DNA of 37,137 nt from an uncultured Parvibacter sp. (GTDB lineage: Bacteria > Actinomycetota > Coriobacteriia > Coriobacteriales > Eggerthellaceae): the NCBI GenBank assembly GCA_947649875.1, contig CANSTH010000008.1, forward strand, positions 1 through 37,137. Reading direction: 5' to 3'. Numbering within the stretch: the first letter of the stretch is position 1; every line of letters begins with the position of its first letter. Below, piece after piece: positions 17,644-26,514 of the stretch. The notes beneath the pieces were generated by a model that saw only the letters and a program-made list of their open reading frames with translations, was not told the origin of the DNA and made no database searches. The position numbers were made by a program, and so were the translations under genes.

Positions 17644-17949
17644 CGCCCTTCCCCCGCCCGCACCCGAACCGCCATCCACCACGGATGCCCCTCACCCATT
17701 CCTTGGCACCAGCGCTCGATTGGCCTGCGCCATAGCGGCGCACCCCTGTCGGCGCCCCACTCTGCCGCCAGGAACGCCACAGCCCGATACCTCCACACAA
17801 CTTCTTCGCTTCCATTCGGAAACAGTCAGCGCCTCCCCACGTACTGCTGCAACATCGGGGTTACGTTGAATCCGTTACCTTTGCGCGCTCATCACCGCCC
17901 GCAATTCGCAGGGCAAGCGCGCCGCGAATCACCGCAACGAGGAGGACGC

Positions 17950-18918
17950 ATGTGCACCGCAGTTAGATTCACCGACACCCAAGGCCACCTGTTCTGGGGC
18001 CGCAACTACGACTGGAACATCACCTACGGCGAAGCCCCTGTCATCATGCCCAAAGGATTCCCGCTGAAGCAGGAGTTCGGCCCCACCCAACCCACCAAAT
18101 ACGCCACCATTGGCATGGCGGTGATCAATGACGGATACCCGCTTTACTTCAATTGTGGAAACGAGGCGGGGCTTGCAGTGGGCGGCCTGAACTTCGCCCA
18201 ATATGCCCAGTTCGAGCCGGCGCCCATCGAGGGCAAGACTAACATCGCCGCCTTCGAGGTGCCCGCTTGGATCGGCGCCAACTTCGCCACCGTCGATGAG
18301 GCGCAGGCGGCGCTCGAGAATGTGGCCATCATAGCGAAGGCCCCTACCGAGCAGATGGGAGTGGCCACGCTGCACTGGATGATCGCCGACGCGAATCGCA
18401 GCATTGTGGTGGAATGTCAGTCAGACGGCATGCACGTCTACGACAACCCAGTGGACACGCTCACCAACCAGCCCCCCTTCCCCTGGCACATGGAGAACCT
18501 GCGCAACTATATGTGCTGCAACGGCTCGTGGCCGGGAGATGTCACCTGGGGAAAGGCTGACCTTACGCCCTTCGGCACCGGCGCCACCATGCGCGGCATC
18601 CCCGGCGACACCTACTCCACTTCCCGTTTCGTGAAAGCAGCCTTCACCAACAGCTTCCATCCCCAGAAGGAAACCGAGGCCGACAATGTGATGCGCTGCC
18701 TGCATACGCTAGGCTGCGTGGGATTCGTTGACGGCATGGCCGCCATGGCCGATGGCAGCTACGAGCTTACTCTGTTCAGCGACTGCTTTAGCGCCAACAC
18801 CGGCACCTACTACTTCAACACCTACGACAACCCGGCCGTACGCTGCGCCAGCCTGGCAGACGCCGCCGGAGCCCCCGTCGACAAGCTGATAAAGCCGCAA
18901 CTGAAGACCTTTGCGTAA
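17950..18918 (+). CDS. Choloylglycine hydrolase family protein (bile salt hydrolase / penicillin V acylase)
   Basis: MCTAVRFTDTQGHLFWGRNYDWN gives Cys2, Arg18, Asp21; LTNQPPFPWHMENLRNY; RBS GAGGAGG before ATG 17950 (ORF track start 17866 is upstream). Confidence 0.92.
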   Translation: MCTAVRFTDTQGHLFWGRNYDWNITYGEAPVIMPKGFPLKQEFGPTQPTKYATIGMAVINDGYPLYFNCGNEAGLAVGGLNFAQYAQFEPAPIEGKTNIAAFEVPAWIGANFATVDEAQAALENVAIIAKAPTEQMGVATLHWMIADANRSIVVECQSDGMHVYDNPVDTLTNQPPFPWHMENLRNYMCCNGSWPGDVTWGKADLTPFGTGATMRGIPGDTYSTSRFVKAAFTNSFHPQKETEADNVMRCLHTLGCVGFVDGMAAMADGSYELTLFSDCFSANTGTYYFNTYDNPAVRCASLADAAGAPVDKLIKPQLKTFA

Positions 18919-19023
18919 AGGCATACAGTCAACAACTTCATAAGCCTCACAAGGCTCTTATAAGCTCATTTGCGAAGAGAGGGGTTCTGCTGCACTGGGT
19001 TTTGCGCTACCATCGTGCCAATT

Positions 19024-19054
19024 GCTTCGCCGTCTTGCTGCAAAGCGGCGAAGC
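19024..19054 (+). promoter_or_regulatory. Hairpin in leader of adhesin gene
   Basis: GCTTCGCCG (19024-19032) pairs with CGGCGAAGC (19046-19054), about 30 nt upstream of ATG 19085; no T-tract. Confidence 0.4.
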
Positions 19055-19084
19055 GCAAGCACTATAGCACGTCGGAGGCCCACA

Positions 19085-22000
19085 ATGTTTATGTTCCGCA
19101 AGTCCTTCGTGGGAAAGCCAACCCAGCGAAAGCACACCAGAAAACCCCTCTCCATTATCCTTTCCCTAACTTTGGCGCTCTCACTGTTCGGCGCAACCGG
19201 GCTTCCGGCCTTTGCCAACCCAGACAGCAATACCTTTTTAGAGCCAATCAACGACAGCGCAGCCGCCGAACAGCCGGATAATTTCGGCAGTGAATTAGCA
19301 CCCCCCCCCCATGCGCTAAATCTTGACGAGCAACCCGATTCCAACGAAGAGAAGTTAGGCGTCACCGAAACCAGCGGAACGGATGACGGCGCCCCAAAAA
19401 CCCAGGCCTCCCCTACGGCAATCGGCGTAGAGCCCGAGACCTCCTCCGTCTCCAGAGCGCCCATCGCGCGCGCAGCAAACCCTGCAGTGCTGGAGGCCAA
19501 CACAGTGGCAGGCCTGAATCCCGAAAATACCGTGGTCAACCTGTTCAATTACTCCACGGGACAATTTGGAGCCAACGGCAGCGACACAGTGGGCACCACT
19601 GGAGGCGCCACGCCCATCGTCAACTATCAAACTTGGCTCAACAATCGCACGGGCATTAATTACGGTCACCTGCTCACCTTCGGCGATGGCATGCGTCATT
19701 TAGGCTACTGGAACCAGGGCATCGTAGCCGCCTATGGAGAAATAGCCCGCAGTCGGCCCGGTATGCAAAACATCGTTGCCCCATTGCTCACCGAGGGCTA
19801 CCCTAGCATCAATGGAGACGAAACCTCCATTGGCCCCAATGGCGCTCAACTGGGCGGTTACAACTACAACCCCGAGTTGTTCTCTAGGGCGCAGCGAGAA
19901 GTAAAGAATGCTGCAGGGGCGAAGCTCTACGACGAAATGGTGTACTTCAACGCCGGCCCTCTATACTTCGTAGGCCCCAACAACAGCGGCACAAACGGGA
20001 ACGGCACTGTTGGCAACTGGCAGTTCGATCCTGTACTGGGCTGGAATATCGACCCTGTGGTACAAGCCCAGGCCAGCGCCGTGGTACAGGGGGACGCTTT
20101 CGACTATTCCCAATTCCCCACCGCCCCAACCGATGCACGGACACTGCTCAAAGGCTCGTTTACCGGTACCAACTATGGCGTGAACTGGGATGGCTACCAG
20201 CTTGACCCTAGCGTTCTCTCGCTGCGCTACCTCTTCGACCCCGATGTAGCCCACGGCGGCAAACAATCCTACACAAACGTCACGGGCCTATTCCAAATCG
20301 ACGAGGAGGGCTATTACTACTACAACATGCGCAAAAACTTCGCTGAATACGTAAATGCGCCAACTGTGGATGCTGACGGCCAGGCCAGCAGCGGCCACTT
20401 CGTGCTGTACAACAAGCCGGCCGGTGTGCGCACCGACGGCACCAACAGCATCGGCAACTTCTTCCCCTTCAACAAAGCGGCTGATGCGTTTCGCGAAGGC
20501 CCCGACGGCCAGCTGGAAAACGTGCTGCGGGCCGACAACACCACAGCCCCGTATGCCGATCATCATCTGGGAATGACCCTCGAAACCGATTTTCGCCAAC
20601 CGGTTAAGGGCGTGGCAGGAGGCAAGCCCATGACCTTTGAATTCGTTGGCGATGATGATGTGTGGGTGTTCATCGACGATGTACTGGTCTTGGATCTGGG
20701 AGGCATCCACTCTGAAATTTACGGCACTATCAATTTCTCCACCGGGGATGTTAACTTGGGAACCGCCTTCAATTCCAATGGCGAAATATTCGACGACGAA
20801 GGCAATTACATTACCGAGCCGGTAATCAAGACCAACATCAAGGCTATGTTCGAGAGGGCCGGGCGCGCCGAGGACACCCAATGGAATGGCAGCACCTTTG
20901 CCTCCAGCACCTCTCACACCTTGAAGATGTTCTACCTAGAGCGAGGTAACTACGACTCTTCCCTTGCCGTGCGATTCAATCTGCAGCAGGCACTCTATCA
21001 ACATATCAAAAAAGTGGACCAAGACGGCAGCCCCTTGCCCGGCGCCGAGTTCGATCTGTACGAGGTGCACACGCCCGAAGGCATCGACGCCAAGAACGCC
21101 GACACAGTAGAGCTAGGCGATGTAGAACCCGCAAGCAATACTCCCGTTTGCTCGGTGGTAACCGATTCAAAGGGCATGGCGAAGTTCGTAGACCAGAATG
21201 CCTCCCGCGCGGGCAAGGAAGAGCCCTTTAACTTCGCTGATCGCTACAACGCCGACACCAACCAGGGGCTCCTTTACATTTTAAGGGAGCGAAAGGCCCC
21301 GACCGGGTATAAGCCCCTCCCCACCGACATGCTAATACGATTCGACCCCGAGCGCACCATCTTGGTGGTGAACAACCGCTACCAAACTGGCGCCTATGCC
21401 AGCTTTAACAGCTATGTTACCGGCATCACTGGTTCGACCTTCTATGGACAAATCGGTGAAGACGGTGGCGTGGTTTCGCGCATTCCCAACACCAATGCCG
21501 TACCAGAAGCGGTACAGCAAGACGGCCTGGTTGTGGCTATTCCCATGATGAAGAAGCACACAGAAGATAGAACATGGTTGCCACTGTACGGCGACAACCT
21601 CTCCGGCTTCAACACCGTGCCCTACCCCGCAGGCGTCAACTTGAACAATCCGTCAGAATATCGTCTGGCAGCACGGGAGATAACGCTGCAGACGGCTCTT
21701 ATGCAGGCGGCCATGGCCTATAGCGGCAATGGCGAAGCATGGCATCTGAGCTGGGACAGCGAATCGCGTCGCCTGGTTGGCACCCTGGAAAACCTGCCGG
21801 GCCGCGCCGACCGCTACCTTCACACAAACCCTGATGGCGACATGCGCATGTTCTACGCCATCATCACGCCAGAGGCCCTGGCGCGCACTCTGGGGAAGAC
21901 ACAAGCGGAAATCAACGCCATGACCGCTGCTGAGAAGTACAACGCTCTGGGCAAAGCAGCCTACGATATCCTTATTCGCACCCAGTCCACCGCCTCCCCC

Positions 22001-23539
22001 GAATTTCAGGCGCTCATAAGCACGGTGGATCCGGGCTCGGCTGATTCCAGCTACAACCAGCGGGGCTATACCCCCCTCGACTCACGCGAGTTCATCCGCA
22101 ACTTCCGCTCGGTACTCTACATTCCCAACGAACAACGACAGCTGCGTGTGGTGAAGATAGACCAGAACGGCAACAGGGTAAATGGGGTAGAGTTTGCCCT
22201 GTTCGAAACCAGAGAGGCAGCGCAAACGGGAATCGGGAGCGTAGCCAGCGGTACCACCGCCACCGTCGAGGGCCAAGACGGCATGCTCATATTCAAACCC
22301 ATCGAGAGCCACTCCGTCGAAGGCGAAGCCACCGATAACGGCTATGCTGACATGCCCTGGCCTGCTGCCAGCGCCAGCGACAAAACCGTACGCACCTATT
22401 TCCTGAAGGAAACGAAGGCACCTGACGGCTTCGCTCTCAACGAAACCATCATTCCCGTGAAAGTGGGCGTCTATTCCATCTATGCCGATGCAGGCACCGC
22501 CGGCGATGGGGTAAGCGTGATGGCCGGCGTGGGAAAACTCACCCAAACGATGATTAAATTCGCCGCAGAGGGCGATGTGGACGTAACCCTACGCGACATC
22601 ACCGCTTTCGCCCAAAAACAGCCCTCCGATAACTTCTCCATCACAGGCTGGCAAGACGACCTGCTGGCCGGCACCAATGGCATGGAAGTGCCCCGCTCCA
22701 TGAATCTCCATTACGGCCAGAACGCCACTGTGGACTATGGGCTCTCCGACGCTGACGGGGGCAAGCTATACGAGCCATTCTTTGTCACCGATACCGGGTT
22801 TATCCGCACGCGGGTGCAGCAAAACCTCCATGAGCACGACGACCCAAACGATCCCTATTATTCCGACGCCAACGCCGATGATCTGCTGGACGCCGACATT
22901 ACCGGCTTGTTTAGCCTCATAAACACCGTGGTGGTAACTGATACTGACGCCAATGCCCCAGCAGCCGGTAGCCTGCAAATTAGCAAAACCGTAGAGGGAA
23001 ATAACTTGGAACCAACAGATTACGAAAGACTGTTCCACTTCAAGCTAGAGCTATTCGACTCAAGCGGAAAGCCATTGCCGGGCTCTTACCGCTTCTTCGG
23101 CACAGATCGGGCCGGTGCGGTGAGCAGTGGGCAGGTTATGCCCCTTCACCACAATGAGGCCCTGATCATTTTGGGGATCCCGGAAGGAAGCACCTATTCC
23201 ATCACCGAGCTGGACGGCAACAGCAGCGGATTCCACGCTGTGCCCAACGTGATCCAGAAAGGAACCATTGTCCATGGTGCTTTGCAAGAGGCAAACTTCA
23301 TAAACACCCGCACGCCCCCAGCGCCGGATAGCCCCGTACCAGGTATTGACGACAGCGGAGAGACCAGAGGGAGCGGCAGTGCCGATAGTGCGAAGGAAAA
23401 CCCGCTCGGCAAATCCTTGCCTCGCACCGGCGATGGCCCGGCACTTCCCGCCCTGACTGTCATCATAGCGCTGGCAGCTGCTGCGGCCATCTTCAGCCGC
23501 CTACAGCTGCACCGTCTGCGCTATGCGCGGGTGCGGTAG
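19085..23539 (+). CDS. LPXTG-anchored fibro-slime/SpaA (Cna-B-like) surface adhesin
   Basis: Signal peptide; FEFVGDDDVWVFIDDVLVLDLGGIHSEIYGTINFSTGDVNLG (fibro-slime); KVDQDGSPLPGAEFDLYEV and VVKIDQNGNRVNGVEFALFET (SpaA-like); C-terminal SLPRTGDG + hydrophobic + RLQLHRLRYARVR. Confidence 0.92.
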   Translation: MFMFRKSFVGKPTQRKHTRKPLSIILSLTLALSLFGATGLPAFANPDSNTFLEPINDSAAAEQPDNFGSELAPPPHALNLDEQPDSNEEKLGVTETSGTDDGAPKTQASPTAIGVEPETSSVSRAPIARAANPAVLEANTVAGLNPENTVVNLFNYSTGQFGANGSDTVGTTGGATPIVNYQTWLNNRTGINYGHLLTFGDGMRHLGYWNQGIVAAYGEIARSRPGMQNIVAPLLTEGYPSINGDETSIGPNGAQLGGYNYNPELFSRAQREVKNAAGAKLYDEMVYFNAGPLYFVGPNNSGTNGNGTVGNWQFDPVLGWNIDPVVQAQASAVVQGDAFDYSQFPTAPTDARTLLKGSFTGTNYGVNWDGYQLDPSVLSLRYLFDPDVAHGGKQSYTNVTGLFQIDEEGYYYYNMRKNFAEYVNAPTVDADGQASSGHFVLYNKPAGVRTDGTNSIGNFFPFNKAADAFREGPDGQLENVLRADNTTAPYADHHLGMTLETDFRQPVKGVAGGKPMTFEFVGDDDVWVFIDDVLVLDLGGIHSEIYGTINFSTGDVNLGTAFNSNGEIFDDEGNYITEPVIKTNIKAMFERAGRAEDTQWNGSTFASSTSHTLKMFYLERGNYDSSLAVRFNLQQALYQHIKKVDQDGSPLPGAEFDLYEVHTPEGIDAKNADTVELGDVEPASNTPVCSVVTDSKGMAKFVDQNASRAGKEEPFNFADRYNADTNQGLLYILRERKAPTGYKPLPTDMLIRFDPERTILVVNNRYQTGAYASFNSYVTGITGSTFYGQIGEDGGVVSRIPNTNAVPEAVQQDGLVVAIPMMKKHTEDRTWLPLYGDNLSGFNTVPYPAGVNLNNPSEYRLAAREITLQTALMQAAMAYSGNGEAWHLSWDSESRRLVGTLENLPGRADRYLHTNPDGDMRMFYAIITPEALARTLGKTQAEINAMTAAEKYNALGKAAYDILIRTQSTASPEFQALISTVDPGSADSSYNQRGYTPLDSREFIRNFRSVLYIPNEQRQLRVVKIDQNGNRVNGVEFALFETREAAQTGIGSVASGTTATVEGQDGMLIFKPIESHSVEGEATDNGYADMPWPAASASDKTVRTYFLKETKAPDGFALNETIIPVKVGVYSIYADAGTAGDGVSVMAGVGKLTQTMIKFAAEGDVDVTLRDITAFAQKQPSDNFSITGWQDDLLAGTNGMEVPRSMNLHYGQNATVDYGLSDADGGKLYEPFFVTDTGFIRTRVQQNLHEHDDPNDPYYSDANADDLLDADITGLFSLINTVVVTDTDANAPAAGSLQISKTVEGNNLEPTDYERLFHFKLELFDSSGKPLPGSYRFFGTDRAGAVSSGQVMPLHHNEALIILGIPEGSTYSITELDGNSSGFHAVPNVIQKGTIVHGALQEANFINTRTPPAPDSPVPGIDDSGETRGSGSADSAKENPLGKSLPRTGDGPALPALTVIIALAAAAAIFSRLQLHRLRYARVR
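19301..19310 (+). repeat. Poly-C (C10) homopolymeric tract within adhesin ORF
   Basis: gaattagca-CCCCCCCCCC-atgcgctaaa read directly. Confidence 0.9.
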
Positions 23540-24345
23540 GCGTACCAGTAGGCGAGCGCCACGAGAGCGCCGCCGATAATGTTGCCTACCGTAGCCAGGA
23601 CGATGTTGTAGGCAAGGCCGGCAAAGGTGACGGAACCCGCTGCGCCGATGCCGGCGCCGTTCAGCAGCAGCCCCATGGGCAAGAAGAACATGTTGGCCAC
23701 GCAGTGCTCGAAACCGCAGGCCACAAAAGCCGAGATGGGAAGCAGGATGCCCAAAACCTTGTCAGCAACCGTCTTCGCCGAATAGCCAATCCATACCGCC
23801 AGGCACACCAGCACGTTACACATGATGCCCTTGAACAACAGCGTCAACGGATCCAGCGCCACTTTGCCAGCAGCCACCGACACAAACGCCTGGGCTACTT
23901 CGCCGCTGTTCATGCCCTGCACGTTGGCGAAGTACATGAGCGCCACCGCCACGAGCGAGCCTGCCAAGTTGCCCAGCCACACAATGGCCCAGCTGCGACC
24001 AAGCCCTTTCCAGGAAATCTTGCCGGAGGCCTTGCCGCACAACATGAGGATGTTCCCGGTAAACAGCTCGGCGCCGCAACACAGCACCAGCACCAGTCCC
24101 AAACAAAAGCACAAACCCCCAACTACCCGTTGCACACCAAACGGCAGCGTGGGGTCGCCCAGAAATACGCAGAAGTATGTGGCGCCGAAGCCAATGAAGG
24201 CACCGGCCAGCATGGCCGATACGAAACAGCGGGCAAAGGGCATGGCCGCTTTCGTCTCTGCCAGCTTCTCCGCCTTCACCTCGGTGGCAAGCGGGGTCAG
24301 CTCATCGGGGCTAATGGCGGCCAGGTCTTCTTTTGTAATGGTCAC
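23521..24345 (-). CDS. Formate/nitrite transporter (FNT) family protein
   Basis: FVSAMLAGAFIGFGATYFCVFLGD, GAELFTGNILMLC, WLGNLAGSLVAVALMYFA, GFEHCVANMFFLPMG, NIIGGALVALAYWYAYR. Confidence 0.92.
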   Translation of the reverse strand: MTITKEDLAAISPDELTPLATEVKAEKLAETKAAMPFARCFVSAMLAGAFIGFGATYFCVFLGDPTLPFGVQRVVGGLCFCLGLVLVLCCGAELFTGNILMLCGKASGKISWKGLGRSWAIVWLGNLAGSLVAVALMYFANVQGMNSGEVAQAFVSVAAGKVALDPLTLLFKGIMCNVLVCLAVWIGYSAKTVADKVLGILLPISAFVACGFEHCVANMFFLPMGLLLNGAGIGAAGSVTFAGLAYNIVLATVGNIIGGALVALAYWYAYRTRA

Positions 24346-24586
24346 AGGAGATCCTTTCTTCTGCGTTCCCCCGTTTCTGCGCCATCACCACACTTACCTC
24401 ATGCAGTTCATGGGAGGAGCGCGCGAGGCGAGCGGCAATCGGGAGGTTCTGGTACGGCCCATTGTTTCCTGAGTGCAGCCTATTAAAAACCACTGGAGCC
24501 GTTACAGCGCGGCGCATCCACCCCAACGGCCCAATCCAAGGCGTCATGCACTATCATAAAGAAAAAGAGAAACGGAGGAGGCCCCT

Positions 24587-25120
24587 ATGACCACCCTTAT
24601 TCCCCGCAAAGCCACCGCAGAAGACACGCCAGTCGTCATCGATTTTTACACCCAAATGATAGACGAGATGGAAGGCACCGACTTCGATGTGCTGTGGAAG
24701 CACGATGTACACCCCAGCCACGCCTTCCTGCGTGATGCCGTCGAAGGGGGCGGCGCCTATATCGGCATAGTGGAAGACGGGCGTATTGCCTGCGCGATGA
24801 TAGTGGACAAGAAGCCTGCACCGGGATACGAGAACGTGCCCTGGCCCACTGGGGCGGCGGCAAGCGAAGCGGGAGTGCTACATGTTGTGGCCACCCTGCC
24901 CGCCTACCACGGAAAGGGATTCGCCCGTCAACTGCTGCAATTTGTCATCGACAGCAGCCGTGCCGAGGGGCTGATGGCGCTGCGGCTGGACACATTCGTC
25001 GACAATGTACGCTCCCATGGCCTTTATGAGAAAATGGGCTTCACCAACGTGGGCACCTATCCCATCACCCATGCCGATCTGGGCACCGTGCAGCTGGACA
25101 TGTTCGAGCTGGCGCTGTAG
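24587..25120 (+). CDS. GNAT family N-acetyltransferase
   Basis: IPRKATAEDTPVVIDFY, LHVVATLPAYHGKGFARQLLQFVIDSSRAEGLMALRLDTFVDNVRSHGLYEKMGF. Confidence 0.9.
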   Translation: MTTLIPRKATAEDTPVVIDFYTQMIDEMEGTDFDVLWKHDVHPSHAFLRDAVEGGGAYIGIVEDGRIACAMIVDKKPAPGYENVPWPTGAAASEAGVLHVVATLPAYHGKGFARQLLQFVIDSSRAEGLMALRLDTFVDNVRSHGLYEKMGFTNVGTYPITHADLGTVQLDMFELAL

Positions 25121-25434
25121 CCACACCAACCCACATTTCAATGCCCCGGAAACACCTTCTTAATCTACAGCTTGTATCCTATGAAAAAAATGACAAAACG
25201 TGATAAAAGGCGATAGAGAACCCTGTTCATATGGGCTTCCACGGCACCCCCTCACCAGACTTGACCCAACCCGCCCCGTCGGAACGGACGAGTTACGAAA
25301 CACATTCCGCCGCGCAACGGTCTTTGAGCTGCATCGCCGCATCTGGCAAATGCGCCCACACTGTTCTCATGTACTTGCATCAGTCCCAATGCCCTTGCGC
25401 CCAAAAAACGCGGCATCCAACGTTAGGAGAAACC

Positions 25435-25800
25435 ATGGCTGAGGAAACCGAGACCATCACCATAATCGATAGCGACCAGCTGCAGGACGACAAGGCGGCG
25501 GGTATCACCCTGATTGATGTGCGTCCCGTCTCGATGTATGAGGAAGGGCACATTCCCGGTGCCGTAAGCGTTCCGCTGGTGGTGCCGGAAGACGGCTCCA
25601 TGATCCCCGACGACGCCATCGTGGCCGCCGTTGAGGCCGCCGGCGTGGCGCCCGACGACGATGTGGTGCTGTACTGCCAAACCGGGCTGCATGCCGGGCT
25701 GGCCGCCAAGACGCTGGAGAAGGAAGGGTTCTCCCACATCGAGCTGTATTCCGGCAGCATGAACGACTGGACCGCCAAGAACCTCCCCGTCGCGGAGTAG
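25435..25800 (+). CDS. Rhodanese-like domain protein
   Basis: ITLIDVRPVSMYEEGHIPGAVSVPL, VVLYCQTGLHAGLAAKTLEKEGF; RBS TTAGGAGAAACC before ATG 25435. Confidence 0.88.
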   Translation: MAEETETITIIDSDQLQDDKAAGITLIDVRPVSMYEEGHIPGAVSVPLVVPEDGSMIPDDAIVAAVEAAGVAPDDDVVLYCQTGLHAGLAAKTLEKEGFSHIELYSGSMNDWTAKNLPVAE

Positions 25801-25830
25801 CCGCACGTTGCGGTCAAGTTCTCAGGCTCT

Positions 25831-26046
25831 CATCAGAAAAAATCGAGCTACTTAGCATCGGGACATACCCCAGGCGCGATTTCGCCCTCCTGATCAGAAA
25901 AAATCGAGCTACTTAGCATAGAAATGACCGATTTTGGTGCAAGCAGAATGCTGATTCATTTACCTCTAATTTCTGACCAGGTACGATGCAAACCCCTCCA
26001 TTGTCCCTCCTCCACCATGACCTGTTGCAATGCTAAGTAGCTCGAA
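25831..26046. repeat. Short intergenic repeat: two direct and one inverted copy of (ATC)GAGCTACTTAGCAT
   Basis: ATCAGAAAAAATCGAGCTACTTAGCAT at about 25832 and 25893; inverted ATGCTAAGTAGCTCGA at about 26031-26046. Confidence 0.75.
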
Positions 26047-26213
26047 AAATTCAAATGAAGCGACCTTTTTGGTGTCTCAAGGACGCAGAACAGCCCCATT
26101 GCATGCAACTTTACAAGCTTACGGCTTTGTAAGGCCAGCGCAGCATGGCAGTAAGACCAACGTGCCATAGTGTTCTCATCAAGCAAAGAGCCCCGCACGG
26201 AAGGGAGAAAGCC

Positions 26214-26297
26214 ATGTTGGAAGTCATGTTGGGAGTTTTTGTCCTGTCGGCTTTCTGCACCGCGATGGCGGGCTGCATCGGCACCACTTTTCTGTAG
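26214..26297 (+). CDS. Small ORF (27 aa), hydrophobic; possible leader peptide or small membrane protein
   Basis: GGAAGGGAGAAAGCC-ATG; MLEVMLGVFVLSAFCTAMAGCIGTTFL*; unlisted because short. Confidence 0.4.
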   Translation: MLEVMLGVFVLSAFCTAMAGCIGTTFL

Positions 26298-26514
26298 GAC
26301 TTAAAGTCCCTCCGCCCAAGTGGAGCACCCCATTCGACCATGGCCCGGAAAGACGTAGAATGTCCGTCCCGCAAAAGCGGAGACCACCCCGAGCAACAGA
26401 GGCCTCCACTTTTCTGTAAGGCCACAGCGGGGAAACGCTTCCTTTCGCGAGGGAATCGCTTCGTAAAGGCTTGATGCCCCCGCCCCACAGAACCGCCTTC
26501 GCGCCCCTACCCTT

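Noticed and set aside
25831-26046. CRISPR array
   Set aside because: Only two direct copies and one inverted copy with unequal spacing and no cas genes; does not fit an array.
26280-26470. c-di-GMP (GEMM) or other known riboswitch upstream of the surface protein
   Set aside because: Could not match the conserved core of any riboswitch class I know; kept only as an unassigned leader structure.
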